Below, one piece after another: positions 14,669 through 24,135 of a stretch of DNA of 51,507 nucleotides. The notes beneath the pieces were generated by a model. It saw nothing but the letters and a program-made list of their open reading frames with translations. It was not told where the DNA came from and ran no database searches. Every line of letters starts with the position of its first letter. Positions within the stretch are counted from its first letter, which is position 1. Source of the stretch: Comamonadaceae bacterium (GTDB taxonomy: Bacteria > Pseudomonadota > Gammaproteobacteria > Burkholderiales > Burkholderiaceae_C); assembly GCA_947476285.1 (NCBI GenBank), contig CANJPU010000033.1, forward strand, positions 1-51,507. The letters run 5' to 3'. The translations under genes and the position numbers were made by a program.

Positions 14669-16297
14669 ATGAACACCAGCTTTCCCCTGCCAGCTCTTTC
14701 CTTCCCCAACGTGCTGGCTCACCACGTGGCGCGCAATGGCACCAAGGTGTTTCTGACTGAACTCGCCACAGGGCGCAAGTGGACTTTCAGCGAGTTGGAT
14801 GCCTGGTCAAATCGGCTGGCCAATGGGCTGTACGCCCTGGGCGTTGCGCATGGCACGCATGTGGGTCTGCTGATGGGAAATTGTGCCGAGCACCTGGCGC
14901 TGTTTCTTGCGCTGGGCAAGTTGGGCGCGGTCTATGTGCCTGTCAACACGGCTGCGCGCGGTGAGCTGCTGCGCTATTACTTTGCCCATGCGAGCGTGCG
15001 GCTCGTGATCGCCGATGAAGAACTTGCACCGCGCCTGGCGGACGTGCTCATTGATTTGCCCGAGCTGCAAGACGTGGTGCTGGCGGGCCGCGCCGGCGCA
15101 GGTGCTGATCTGTCGAGTCTGACCTGGGCTCGCCCTGTGCACGATCTGGCCGCCATGACCGCGAGCGCGTCAGACATGCCGGTGCAAGCAGACATTCATT
15201 GCCACACCCTGCTCATGCTGGCCTACACCTCGGGCACCACAGGGCCTTCCAAGGCAAGCATGCTGTCCCATGCGGCGGCGCTGAGCTACGGCACGGGCGG
15301 GATCGAGGCCCACGGTTATCGACAGAGCGATGTGTTCTATGTCTGCCTGCCTTTGTTCCACGTCAATGCGCTGCTCACATCCACCGCGACCGCACTGGTG
15401 TCGGGCGCGTCGGTGGTGCTGGCAGAACGCTTCTCGGCTTCCAACTTCTTCGACGAAATCCGCGCCTGCAAGGCGACCACCACCAACCTGCTGGGGGCCA
15501 TGACCAACTTTCTATGGTCACGCCCGCCCCAGGCCAGCGATGCGGACAACGCCCTGCGCCTGGTCAGCATGTCGCCCTTGCCCAAGTTCACGCCCGAGTT
15601 CGAGAAGCGATTCGGATTGAAGGCGGTGACCAATTACGGTTTGTCCGACTTTGGCACCGTCACCTCCTACCCTGCTGGCTCACCCATTGAGAAGCTCGGA
15701 TCCATCGGCAAGCCGCGTAGCTATTTCGAGGCGAGGATCATCGATGAGAACGACATGGAATGCGCGCCCGATGTGATTGGCGAAATTGCCTTGCGCACCC
15801 GTGAACCCTGGCGCGCCGCGACCGGCTATTACAAAATGCCAGAGGCCACTGCAGCAGCCAATCGCAATCAATGGTTCCACACCGGCGACCGCGCTTACAG
15901 AGACGCAGATGGCTACCTGTGGTTCGTCGACCGCAAGAAAGACTGCATCCGCCGGCGCGGCGAAAACATCTCGGCCTTTGAAGTGGAGCAGGTCATCACC
16001 AGCCATCCCGCCGTAGGCTCAGCAGCGGTGTTTCCAGTGAGCACGGCGGAGAAGGACGAGGAAGTGGGCGCGGCAGTGGCGCTGCGAGAAGGCGCGGTGC
16101 TCACCGAGCGCGAACTCATCGAACACTGCGCACAGAACATGAGTTACTTCATGGTGCCGCGCTACATTCAGTTCATGCCCGAGCTGCCCACCACGATGAA
16201 CCAGAAGATCGAGAAATTCAAGCTCAAGCAGGCCATGGAAGCCGCTCTCGATACGGTGTGGGATCGCGAGCGGGCCGGGATTGTGCTGGCCCGCTGA
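14669..16297 (+). CDS. AMP-forming acyl-CoA synthetase 1
   Basis: A 542-residue member of the ANL superfamily that activates a carboxylic acid to its CoA thioester through an acyl-adenylate. The P-loop reads 'LAYTSGTTGPSKASM', the A5 motif 'NYGLSDFG', the hinge 'TGDRAYRDADGYLWFVDRKK' and 'RRGENIS', and the catalytic Lys region is 'MNQKIEKFKLKQ'. The start is ATG 14669; the open frame begins slightly earlier. The substrate is unknown. It is transcribed rightward from the divergent promoter region and converges with the DUF35 gene. A second ligase (22478-24088) belongs to the same island. Confidence 0.9.
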   Translation: MNTSFPLPALSFPNVLAHHVARNGTKVFLTELATGRKWTFSELDAWSNRLANGLYALGVAHGTHVGLLMGNCAEHLALFLALGKLGAVYVPVNTAARGELLRYYFAHASVRLVIADEELAPRLADVLIDLPELQDVVLAGRAGAGADLSSLTWARPVHDLAAMTASASDMPVQADIHCHTLLMLAYTSGTTGPSKASMLSHAAALSYGTGGIEAHGYRQSDVFYVCLPLFHVNALLTSTATALVSGASVVLAERFSASNFFDEIRACKATTTNLLGAMTNFLWSRPPQASDADNALRLVSMSPLPKFTPEFEKRFGLKAVTNYGLSDFGTVTSYPAGSPIEKLGSIGKPRSYFEARIIDENDMECAPDVIGEIALRTREPWRAATGYYKMPEATAAANRNQWFHTGDRAYRDADGYLWFVDRKKDCIRRRGENISAFEVEQVITSHPAVGSAAVFPVSTAEKDEEVGAAVALREGAVLTERELIEHCAQNMSYFMVPRYIQFMPELPTTMNQKIEKFKLKQAMEAALDTVWDRERAGIVLAR

Positions 16298-16314
16298 GAT
16301 TGCGCCCGGGTGGT

Positions 16315-16332
16315 GCCTGATCGGCATCAGGC
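16315..16332. terminator. Hairpin between convergent genes
   Basis: GCCTGAT-CGGC-ATCAGGC is a perfect 7-bp stem between the acyl-CoA ligase stop and the DUF35 stop, overlapping the latter. It lacks a T tract on either strand, so it is only a candidate bidirectional terminator or mRNA-end stabiliser. Confidence 0.35.
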
Positions 16333-16749
16333 CGGATCAAACACCAGATCAGCCCGGCCATTGCCGGTCACAAATCGCGCCTGCACCGGCTGCCCGATCT
16401 TGAGCGGCGTCTCTGTCGGCCAACGCCCCAGTGCGCGCACGCCTTCTTCCAGATCGACCGTGACGATGGTGTAGGGCACTTCGCTTGCGAAGCCCTTGTG
16501 GAAGGCATGATGCGAGATGGTCCAACTGTGTACTTTGGCTCGGCCGCTCGATTGCACCCACTCGACCGCGTCCGAGTAGCAAGCGTCGCATATCAGGCGC
16601 GGATAGTGGCGCACCTTGCCGCACGCTGTGCAGCGCTGCAGCACCAGGCGGCCTTGCGCGGCTGCTTCCCAGTAGGCCTTGGACAGCGCGCTGGGTTGGG
16701 GCAGTGGTTTTTCAACCGGAGCGGGGTTTGCGTTTGCGTTTGCGTTCAT
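16327..16749 (-). CDS. DUF35 (rubredoxin-like zinc ribbon / OB-fold) protein
   Basis: A 140-residue acyl-CoA-associated OB-fold protein. The N-terminal helix is followed by an intact zinc ribbon, 'RCTACGKVRHYPRLICDACY', with four Cys, then the OB-fold. DUF35 proteins form complexes with thiolase-like enzymes and feed or hold CoA thioesters. It starts at ATG 16749, four bases after the thiolase-like gene, with an AGGATAAAAAG ribosome binding site, so it is coupled to it. It is the last gene of the long leftward run. Contrast the second DUF35 protein (45072-45527), which has lost the cysteines. Confidence 0.85.
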   Translation of the reverse strand: MNANANANPAPVEKPLPQPSALSKAYWEAAAQGRLVLQRCTACGKVRHYPRLICDACYSDAVEWVQSSGRAKVHSWTISHHAFHKGFASEVPYTIVTVDLEEGVRALGRWPTETPLKIGQPVQARFVTGNGRADLVFDPA

Positions 16750-16753
16750 CTTT

Positions 16754-17914
16754 TTATCCTCTGCGCAAGATGGCCAGGGCGCCGTCGCCCAGATCGCCAT
16801 AGCCTGTGACCAGCCCGACTTGGGCATCCTTGACCTGGGCGCGTCCCGCATCGTGGCGAAGTTGGCGCACCAACTCCACGATATGGTTCAGGCCCCAGAC
16901 ATGCGCCTGCGACAGCAGTCCGCCATGTGTGTTGACCGGCAGCGCACCGCCAAGCTTGATGCGCCCGCCCCGCACGAAGGCGCCGCCCTCGCCTTTCTCG
17001 CAAAAGCCAGCGTCTTCCAATTGGCGGATGACGGCGTAGGTAAAGCAATCGTAGATTTCGGCGACGTTGATGTCAGCGGGGGTGACGCCCGCCATCTCGA
17101 AGGCGCGCTTGGCCGCCTTCTTGATGCCCAGGCTGGTCATGTCCGGTCGCTGCGTGATGGAGCCCGGTGAGTCCGGGTGACCTTCGGCGACACCGGAGAT
17201 ATACACACGCCGATGCTTGAGATCGGCTGCGCGCTCTGAACTGCTGACAATGATGGCCGCGCCGCCGTCACTCTCCAGGCTGCAATCGAGCAGCCGGAAT
17301 GGGTCGGTGATCATGCGCGAGTTGGCATGGTCTTCCAGCGTGATGGGCTTTTTCATGATCGCGTTGTCATTGAGCATCGCATGCTCGCGGTGAGCGACGG
17401 CGACCTCGCCGAAGTCCGACACACGGGTGCCGTAGAGCTCCATGTGGCGGCGGGCCATGGGCGCGTAGATTTGCGCCGGTGCGATCGAGCCCAGCGGGTA
17501 CTCGAACTCGGTGACATAGTGGAACTGCGGCATGGTGTGAATGCGCGCACCGGCCTTGTTGTTCAGGGCCGCCGCAGTGACGTTGCGCCCAAAGGTGATG
17601 AGCACATGGTTGCAAGCGCCCGACGCCACGGCAGCGGCCGCGCACTGCAAGGCCATGACAGGGCTTGCGCCGCCGTGCGGAATGAGCGCCGAGAAGCGCA
17701 GGTCAGGAATGCCAAAGTGGTCGATGAAATCATCGGCGGTGCCGCTGACGATGCCAATGGGAATCACGCCATCGATGTCCTTGGGCGTGATGCCCGCATC
17801 GTTGACTGCTTTGAGCGATGCTTCCAACTGCAGCTCAAAGGCTGATTTGTCGGACCCTCGCATGTATTTGGTTTCGCCCAGGCCCGTAACACAGGCTTTG
17901 TCTCGAAGTGACAT
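16754..17914 (-). CDS. Thiolase-like protein, SCP-x/Ltp2 type
   Basis: A 386-residue member of the lipid-transfer thiolase-like group. It starts at ATG 17914 behind a GGAGGGGTGA ribosome binding site; the longer frame is not used. The classic nucleophile Cys block is replaced by 'IPHGGASPVMALQCAAAAVASG', and the C-terminal GHP block by 'GGALPVNTHGGLLSQAHVWGL'. Such proteins paired with DUF35 partners include the retro-aldolase Ltp2 of steroid side-chain degradation. Here the DUF35 gene follows directly. The reaction may therefore be thiolysis or retro-aldol cleavage of a CoA thioester; the sequence does not decide. Confidence 0.85.
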   Translation of the reverse strand: MSLRDKACVTGLGETKYMRGSDKSAFELQLEASLKAVNDAGITPKDIDGVIPIGIVSGTADDFIDHFGIPDLRFSALIPHGGASPVMALQCAAAAVASGACNHVLITFGRNVTAAALNNKAGARIHTMPQFHYVTEFEYPLGSIAPAQIYAPMARRHMELYGTRVSDFGEVAVAHREHAMLNDNAIMKKPITLEDHANSRMITDPFRLLDCSLESDGGAAIIVSSSERAADLKHRRVYISGVAEGHPDSPGSITQRPDMTSLGIKKAAKRAFEMAGVTPADINVAEIYDCFTYAVIRQLEDAGFCEKGEGGAFVRGGRIKLGGALPVNTHGGLLSQAHVWGLNHIVELVRQLRHDAGRAQVKDAQVGLVTGYGDLGDGALAILRRG

Positions 17915-17933
17915 CTGTTCACCCCTCCATGGT

Positions 17934-19301
17934 TCAAGTTGTGGAAGCCACGCCAGGTGCTGACGTGGTACTGATCGAGGGCCGCTTGCCGGCCTGCTTG
18001 CGCTCGCGCGCAAGCTGCGCCCTGTAGAAAGTGGGGTCCAGCTCCAGCGCATAGCGCGGACTGCCCGGGTAGTGGTGACGCAAGAAAGCCTGCTCCTCTT
18101 CCATCACCATGCGCATCTGCATCTCATCTGGCAGGCGGAGGTCACCAAGAATCAATTCGCCTATCCATTCGGCCTGGTCGTCCATCATTCGGATGTTTCC
18201 GCCGCCAGCCACGTTGAACAATCCCATGAAGTAGAGGCCGCGCCGGCTGGGGTGCACCACACGCAGAAAGAGTTCCAGCCGGTGGCCCTCCAGCGGCCGC
18301 AAATGCGGCGCCAGAAACGGCAGATCCACCGAGTAGCCGGTGCCTGCGATCACCGCGTCGAAAGTCTGGCTGCTGCCGTCCACAAACTGCACCTCTTGCC
18401 CCTTGACCGACGCGATGCCCGGCTTGGCCTTGATGCGGTCCCACACAAAATGCGACATCAGGTTGGGATGGCTGGTCGGGTGGGTGCGGCTCTTGGGCGT
18501 GGTAAAACCCCACTGCTCCATGCGGCCGTGCACGATGCGTGTGAGCACTTCGCGGATCGTGCGGCGAACCGGCCAAGGCATCCACTTGCGCTCGAGCTTT
18601 CCCAGCACGCGCGAAGTGGGCACGCCAAACAGCATGCGCGGCATCACCAGCACCGGCGAGCGCGCCGAGATGGTCGTCGACTCGGTCACCACGCAGATGT
18701 CGGACGCAATGTCCACCGCGCTGTTGCCCATACCCACGACCAGCACCCGCTTGCCGCGGAAGGGTTCCGGGATGCGGTAGGTGTGCGAATGCAGATACTC
18801 GCCAGTGAATTGATCGCGCCACTCGGGGTGAGAGGGAATGCTTTGATGGCCGCTGGCAACAATGACCGCGTCAAAGTCGCCGCCATCGCCGTCTTGCAGC
18901 TTGAGGCGCCAGCGCTCACCCAGAGGCGAGACGCCAGTCACCCGTGACTTGAAGCGAATATGCGGCGTGACGCCAAAGCGCTCGGCATACGACTCCAGAT
19001 ACTGGCGCACCTTGCGGTGATCCGGGTAGAGCGGGCCGTCTTCTGGAAAAGGGTAGTCCCGATATGCGGTGACCTTGGCTTCGGAATTGAGGTGCAGCGA
19101 TTGGTACGCAGGCCCCATGCCGTTGTCATTGTCATAGACCCACAGGCCGCCAATGCAGGTGCCGATCTCATAGACCACCACCTCCACACCGCGCGCCAGC
19201 AGATGCCGCGCGGCGCACAGACCGGCTGCACCCGCACCAATCACCGCGACGCGTTTGCCAGCGGTTGCAGCGGCTGCAGTTCGGCTTGTGTTGTCAGTCA
19301 T
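17934..19301 (-). CDS. FMO-type flavin-dependent monooxygenase
   Basis: A 455-residue class B flavoprotein monooxygenase using FAD and NADPH. The FAD motif is 'VAVIGAGAAGLCAARHL', the second Rossmann motif is 'VLVVGMGNSAVDIASD', and the class fingerprint is 'FTGEYLHSHTY' (FxGxxxHxxxY), as in flavin-containing monooxygenases rather than Baeyer-Villiger enzymes. It may oxidise a heteroatom or a ketone. It sits between the thiolase-like gene and a Bug receptor, with 19- and 6-base gaps. It is one of five flavin monooxygenases in this island. Confidence 0.87.
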   Translation of the reverse strand: MTDNTSRTAAAATAGKRVAVIGAGAAGLCAARHLLARGVEVVVYEIGTCIGGLWVYDNDNGMGPAYQSLHLNSEAKVTAYRDYPFPEDGPLYPDHRKVRQYLESYAERFGVTPHIRFKSRVTGVSPLGERWRLKLQDGDGGDFDAVIVASGHQSIPSHPEWRDQFTGEYLHSHTYRIPEPFRGKRVLVVGMGNSAVDIASDICVVTESTTISARSPVLVMPRMLFGVPTSRVLGKLERKWMPWPVRRTIREVLTRIVHGRMEQWGFTTPKSRTHPTSHPNLMSHFVWDRIKAKPGIASVKGQEVQFVDGSSQTFDAVIAGTGYSVDLPFLAPHLRPLEGHRLELFLRVVHPSRRGLYFMGLFNVAGGGNIRMMDDQAEWIGELILGDLRLPDEMQMRMVMEEEQAFLRHHYPGSPRYALELDPTFYRAQLARERKQAGKRPSISTTSAPGVASTT

Positions 19302-19307
19302 GCGGAA

Positions 19308-20288
19308 TCAGTCCTTGGTGGCGCCAGACAGGCGCACCACGTCTTTCCACTTTACTCGCTCGCTTTCGGCGAAGATCTCCAACTCTCTGGGCGTAGACCC
19401 CACGGTCATCGCACCGATCTGAATGAATCGCTCCTTGACGGCTGGGTCCTTGGCGATTTCAAGGATAGCTGCCGACACCTTGTTGGCCACTGCCGCAGGT
19501 GTGCCCTTTGGCATCACGAATGCACCCCAGGAGGTGATGACGAAATCCTTGATGCCGGCCTCTGACATGGTGGGAATCTCGGGGAAAGCCGGCCAACGCT
19601 GCGGGCAGGTCACCGCCAAGGCCTTGGCCTTGCCGGCCTTGATCATGACCGAATAGTTGCCCAGGTTGTCAATGGCGAAGTCAGTGTCGCCGGCGAGCAG
19701 AGCCTGGACCGATTGCGGCCCCCCGCGAAACGGCACATGCACCGTGGAGATTCCGGTGCGGGTGCGGAACAACTCGGCAGACAGATGCGGCGTGGTGCCG
19801 ACACCGGAGGTGCCATAAGTCACGCCCTGAGGCTTGGCCTTGGCCCAGTCCAGGAACTCCTTGACCGTCTTGGCAGGGTGGGTGCCCGGCACGACCAGGG
19901 CATTGCAGTTCTCCCAGAATTTCGAGACATAGACATAGTCGGCCACCGAGTCATAAGGCATCTTGGGGACCAGGAACTGATTGATCGACAGCGTACCGAT
20001 GGTGGCCGAGATGATGGTGTGGCCGTCGGTGGCGTTCTTGCCGGCCTCCATGCCGATGTTGCCGCCGGCACCCGACTTGTTGTCCACGATCCATGTCTGG
20101 CCCAGTTTGGCGGCCAGCCGCTCCGCCATGACCCGCGTGAGCAAATCCGCAGTGCCCCCCGGCGGGAACGGAACGATGATCTTGACCGGCGCGGTCGGCC
20201 AGTTGTCTTGCGCATGAACGACGCCCAGAGCGACCGATGCGATGCAGGCCACCAAGGCCTGGCTCAGGAGACGATGGGTAGTTTTCAT
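19308..20288 (-). CDS. Bug/TctC-family periplasmic binding protein 2
   Basis: A 326-residue solute receptor with an N-terminal signal peptide ending 'VVHAQDN'. It has the family signatures 'VPFPPGGTADLLTRVMAERL' and 'VDNKSGAGGNIGMEAG'. It is placed inside the leftward catabolic run between the acyl-CoA dehydrogenase and FMO genes, without membrane components. It may capture the growth substrate or an exported intermediate. Ligand unknown. Confidence 0.88.
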   Translation of the reverse strand: MKTTHRLLSQALVACIASVALGVVHAQDNWPTAPVKIIVPFPPGGTADLLTRVMAERLAAKLGQTWIVDNKSGAGGNIGMEAGKNATDGHTIISATIGTLSINQFLVPKMPYDSVADYVYVSKFWENCNALVVPGTHPAKTVKEFLDWAKAKPQGVTYGTSGVGTTPHLSAELFRTRTGISTVHVPFRGGPQSVQALLAGDTDFAIDNLGNYSVMIKAGKAKALAVTCPQRWPAFPEIPTMSEAGIKDFVITSWGAFVMPKGTPAAVANKVSAAILEIAKDPAVKERFIQIGAMTVGSTPRELEIFAESERVKWKDVVRLSGATKD

Positions 20289-20330
20289 AAGCTGTCCTTG
20301 TTTGAATAAATGTGAGTTCCAGCAAGACGC

Positions 20331-21491
20331 TCATGCGTCCTTGCGTACCTTTGGCAATAGCGAATTGGCAATGATCTGCTTCATCACCTCAGTTGTGCCG
20401 CCGCCGATGCGGCTCATGCGTGCGTCGGCAAATGCGCGGGCAATCGGGTATTCCCACATATAGCCCCAGCCTCCGAAGAACTGCAGGCACTGGTCCATCA
20501 CCTTGCCTTGCAAGTCGGTGGTCACCAGCTTGCAGGAAGCGGCGTCGACCGGGTCGAGCTTGCCCTGCAAATGCAGCTCGATGCAACGGTCCAGGAAGAC
20601 ACGCTGCGCCAGCACTTCGGCATGCAGCCCGGCCAGCACGAAGCGCGTGTTCTGGAAATCGCCCAGAGTCTGACCGAACATTTTGCGGTCGGCGACATAG
20701 TCGCGCGTCCATTGCAGCGCCGCTTCGCAACTGGAGATGGCGCGAATCGCCTGGATCAGCCGCTCCTGCGCAAGCTGCGTCATCAGCACGCCAAAGCCGC
20801 CGCCCTCGGTGCCCAGAAGATTTTCGACTGGCACTTTCAAATCCGCGAAGAACAACTCCGCCGTGTCCTGGGCCTTGCAGCCGATCTTCTCAAGCTTGCG
20901 GCCACGGGTGAAGCCTTCCCGGTTGGTTTCCACCAGGATCAGGCTCACGCCCTTGGCGCGCTGCTTGGGATCGGTCTTGCAGGCCAGCAGCACCACGTCG
21001 GCGCTAAAGCCATTGGTGATGAACACCTTCTGGCCGTTGATGACGTAGTGATCGCCAGTGCGAATGGCCTGGGTGCGAATATTTTGCACATCGCTGCCAC
21101 CGGAAGGCTCACTCATGCCCAGTGCGACCACCACTTCGCCCTTGGCCATTTTGGGCAACCACTTGCGCTTTTGTTCTTCGGTGCCGAAATCCACCAGGTA
21201 GGGCGCGACGATGTCCGAGTGCAGATAGAACGTCGGGCCGGTCGCGCCCGCCCGGGCCATCTCTTCGATCAGGATGGCGCTGTGCAAAAAATCGCCGCCC
21301 ATGCCGCCGTATTCCTCGGGCACGTTGCAGCACAACAAGCCCAGCTCACCGGCCTTGAGCCAAAGCGAACGAGGCACCTGCCCGGCTTTTTCCCACTCGG
21401 CGTGAAACGGCATCACATGCTCATCGATGAAGCGCCTGACGGAATCTCGAAAGGCCTCGTGGTCGGCAGAAAAGAGGGTGCGTGGAATCAT
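20331..21491 (-). CDS. Acyl-CoA dehydrogenase, long-chain (LCAD)-like
   Basis: A 386-residue FAD acyl-CoA dehydrogenase that introduces an alpha-beta double bond and passes electrons to ETF. It shows 'SEPSGGSDVQNIRTQA', 'YVINGQKVFITNG' and the C-terminal 'FFGGWGYMWEYPIARAFADA'. The usual catalytic Glu of the MCAD C-terminal motif is Gly in 'RIGGGTTEVMKQ', but a Glu is present in 'AISSCEAALQWTRDY', the position used in long-chain and isovaleryl-type enzymes. The enzyme therefore looks active. It is part of the leftward run, with a 69-base gap to the cyclase-family gene upstream. Confidence 0.9.
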   Translation of the reverse strand: MIPRTLFSADHEAFRDSVRRFIDEHVMPFHAEWEKAGQVPRSLWLKAGELGLLCCNVPEEYGGMGGDFLHSAILIEEMARAGATGPTFYLHSDIVAPYLVDFGTEEQKRKWLPKMAKGEVVVALGMSEPSGGSDVQNIRTQAIRTGDHYVINGQKVFITNGFSADVVLLACKTDPKQRAKGVSLILVETNREGFTRGRKLEKIGCKAQDTAELFFADLKVPVENLLGTEGGGFGVLMTQLAQERLIQAIRAISSCEAALQWTRDYVADRKMFGQTLGDFQNTRFVLAGLHAEVLAQRVFLDRCIELHLQGKLDPVDAASCKLVTTDLQGKVMDQCLQFFGGWGYMWEYPIARAFADARMSRIGGGTTEVMKQIIANSLLPKVRKDA

Positions 21492-21560
21492 GATGACAAT
21501 CGGTCAGGTGTGTTGAATTGAATCTGTGGATGTTTTCGTAATTGACGCCGCCATCGGGCC

Positions 21561-22463
21561 TCAAAGAATCGCCAATGGTGTGAGCGGGCTGCCAGTGGCA
21601 CCCACGATGGGCAAGGCTGCTGCGACAAAGAGGAACTCATCGCGGCCGGTCAAAGCGAGCTGCTCAAGCACCAGACCTTCCAGCAGCGGAATGCCAAAGT
21701 CACGAATCACGCACTGATGCACCGGAAACACCGTGCCCGGCGCGAAGGGCAGCACTTCCACCGCATAGTTGTCAGCACCGATCAGGGCCACGTCCTGTCG
21801 CGCCAGCCACAGGCCAGCTTCATAGTCGATGCCCGGCTCGGCATTGAAGTCGATATCCGGGTTGTTGGCTTGCTGGGCCAACCAGCCCGTGTGCAGCAGC
21901 ACCGCGTCGCCCGGCTCGATGCGCCTGCCGGTTTGGGCCAGGCTCGCCTCGATGTCCATTCGGGTGATCACCTCCGTGCCCCCAAGCGGGCGCCCCCGCA
22001 ACTTCACCATGTCGATCAGCAGGCCGCGAGTGAACGCGGGTGGCATTTTCTCCATGCCCAGGCGCGTCGCGCCATTGCTGCGCATGGTGGTGTCGCGGTA
22101 GCCGTTGAACATTTTTTCTTCGCACCAGGCGTGGCACAGTGCGTCGATGTGGGTGCCGACGTGAAGCGGCATCACCACTGTGTCCTCCGCGAACTGCCAA
22201 CCGCCAGGACGACGGGAACCTGCCGCATAATCGCCGCCGTCACGGCCCATGAAATGCTGCAGGCCGGCGCGATGGCGCGGCACCGGCGTCTTGCTAGACA
22301 GCAATTGCGCCAGGCGTAGCACCTGGCCGCTCTTGACCAGTCCGGCCGCGCGCTTGACCTGCTCGGGGCCGATGAGATTGAGTGAACCCGCTTCGTCATC
22401 GATACCCCAGCGGCCCCAGGCGTTGGGGCGGGTGTTGCTGATGTCGCGGTCAGTCTCGCTCAT
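21561..22463 (-). CDS. Cyclase/kynurenine formamidase-like metal hydrolase
   Basis: A 300-residue member of the cyclase (PF04199) family. The metal motif is 'HVGTHIDALCHAW', with further His/Glu ligands likely near the C-terminal end of the fold. These are zinc or manganese hydrolases, including kynurenine formamidase and ring-opening or lactone hydrolases. In this island it could open a lactone or beta-diketone. The start was set at ATG 22463, which has an AAGGAAC ribosome binding site; an upstream ATG (22481) overlaps the stop of the acyl-CoA ligase gene as ATGA and is also possible. Confidence 0.85.
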   Translation of the reverse strand: MSETDRDISNTRPNAWGRWGIDDEAGSLNLIGPEQVKRAAGLVKSGQVLRLAQLLSSKTPVPRHRAGLQHFMGRDGGDYAAGSRRPGGWQFAEDTVVMPLHVGTHIDALCHAWCEEKMFNGYRDTTMRSNGATRLGMEKMPPAFTRGLLIDMVKLRGRPLGGTEVITRMDIEASLAQTGRRIEPGDAVLLHTGWLAQQANNPDIDFNAEPGIDYEAGLWLARQDVALIGADNYAVEVLPFAPGTVFPVHQCVIRDFGIPLLEGLVLEQLALTGRDEFLFVAAALPIVGATGSPLTPLAIL

Positions 22464-22477
22464 GTTTGTTCCTTGAT

Positions 22478-24088
22478 TCATTGCGCTGGCTTGTCATCCA
22501 GCAATGTGTGCAGCTTCATCTTCTGCAACTTGCCTGTGCTGGTCAGAGGAAGCTCTGCATCCGTGGCGAAACGGAATCGCGCAGGCACCTTGTAGGCGGC
22601 AAGCTCACTCTTGCAAAATTGCTTGAGTTCATCTGCAGTCACCGTCTTACCGGGATGCGGAATGATGAAGGCCACCAAGATTTCATCCAGTGAAGGATCG
22701 GGCACGCCAATCACGTAGGCGCTGCGCACCGCAGGGTGGCGCATGAGGGTTTCTTCCACTTCGATCGGAGCGATGTTGATACCGCCGCTCTTGACCATCT
22801 CCTTGAGACGACCGCGATAGAACAGCCGACCGTGTTCGTCCACCACGCCCAGGTCGCCGGTGTGGAAGAAGCCGTCGGAATCAAAAGACTCCTTGGTCTT
22901 TTCCTCGTCTTTGTAGTAGGCGGTAAACAACGGTCCGCGCACGCAGATCTCGCCCACTTCGCCTACGGGCAAAGGCAAGCCGGTTTCCATGTGGCAGATG
23001 CGCTGGGTCACGCCGGGCAAAGGCATGCCCACCGATTCCAGCCGAACTTCAAGCGGCTCGTCGGCGTCGGTCACATTGCAATTGCCGTAGGTCTCGCTCA
23101 GGCCATAGACGTTGCAAATCTTGGTCGCGCCTAGGTGCACCGCACCCATCAACTGCTCAGGCGTGCCGATCATGGCACCACTGCGCAGCGAGCTCAGATC
23201 GCGCTTGGGCCGATCGGGATGCTCCACCAGAGCCTGGACCATGTTGGGCGTGCCATACATGATGGTGCAGTGCTCACGCTCGATCAGGTTCAATGCCTCG
23301 GTCGCATCGAAGTGCTCTTGCAGCACCGTGCAGCCACCATGCCCAAACAGATTGGGCATGGCATTGACACTGCCAAAACTCCAGAAGAGCGACACCGCCA
23401 GCCAGAGGCGATCTTCCTGCGTCGCCTTCTGCCGCTCGCCGATGTGGAACGCGTTTTGTATCCAGTTGCCGTGCTGCAGCAAGATGCCCTTGGGCGTGGC
23501 AGTGGAGCCCGATGTGTAGAGCAGCATGGCCACATCGTCCGGGTCGGTTGCCCGGCCGGCCGCGTCAAGGCGTTCGTCTGCAATGTCCTGGCCCATGCCC
23601 AACAGAGCGTCCCAGCTCAGCTCGCTAGCTGGAATGGGCGCGCTGTCCGAGCCTGTGGGCAGCCACACCAAGTGCTTGAGCTTGGGCAACAAGCTGGCTC
23701 GCGGCGCAATCGCTGCGATCATGGCACGGTAGTCGTTGCGCCGAAAACGGTCCACCGCGATCAGGCAGGAAACCTCGGCATGCGCCAGCGTGAATTCCAT
23801 CTCGCGTGGTGTGGCCCAGGTGTTGAGGCCGACAACCGTTGCGCCCAACTGCTGCGCGGCAAAAAAAGCCAGAGGCCACTCAATGCGGTTACCCATGAGA
23901 ATGGCCACCCGATCGCCCCGCCCGATGCCCAGCGACATCAGGCCGCGCGCGGTGCGCCGCACTTCCCGTCGAAAGCTGCGGTAGTCAAGGCGCGTGGTGC
24001 CGGCCACGAAAGCCTCTCGGTCGCCGAATCGGGCGGCCTGCTCATCTAATAGCGCCGGAATCGTCCGGCTCGCAGGCATGCTGCTCAT
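22478..24088 (-). CDS. AMP-forming acyl-CoA synthetase 2
   Basis: A 536-residue ANL-superfamily ligase. Motifs are the P-loop 'LLYTSGSTATPKGILLQ', 'NVYGLSETYGN', the hinge 'TGDLGVVDEHGRLFYRGRLK' followed by 'SGGINIAPIEVEE', and the catalytic Lys in 'LTSTGKLQKMKLH'. The start is ATG 24088 with GGAAAGA upstream; the open frame extends further but without similarity. It probably activates the acid released after ester or lactone hydrolysis. It lies between the flavin reductase and the cyclase-family gene, in the same direction. Confidence 0.9.
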   Translation of the reverse strand: MSSMPASRTIPALLDEQAARFGDREAFVAGTTRLDYRSFRREVRRTARGLMSLGIGRGDRVAILMGNRIEWPLAFFAAQQLGATVVGLNTWATPREMEFTLAHAEVSCLIAVDRFRRNDYRAMIAAIAPRASLLPKLKHLVWLPTGSDSAPIPASELSWDALLGMGQDIADERLDAAGRATDPDDVAMLLYTSGSTATPKGILLQHGNWIQNAFHIGERQKATQEDRLWLAVSLFWSFGSVNAMPNLFGHGGCTVLQEHFDATEALNLIEREHCTIMYGTPNMVQALVEHPDRPKRDLSSLRSGAMIGTPEQLMGAVHLGATKICNVYGLSETYGNCNVTDADEPLEVRLESVGMPLPGVTQRICHMETGLPLPVGEVGEICVRGPLFTAYYKDEEKTKESFDSDGFFHTGDLGVVDEHGRLFYRGRLKEMVKSGGINIAPIEVEETLMRHPAVRSAYVIGVPDPSLDEILVAFIIPHPGKTVTADELKQFCKSELAAYKVPARFRFATDAELPLTSTGKLQKMKLHTLLDDKPAQ

Positions 24089-24135
24089 ATCGCTGTCTTT
24101 CCAATTGTGAAACGGTCGATGCGGGGATGCGGCTG

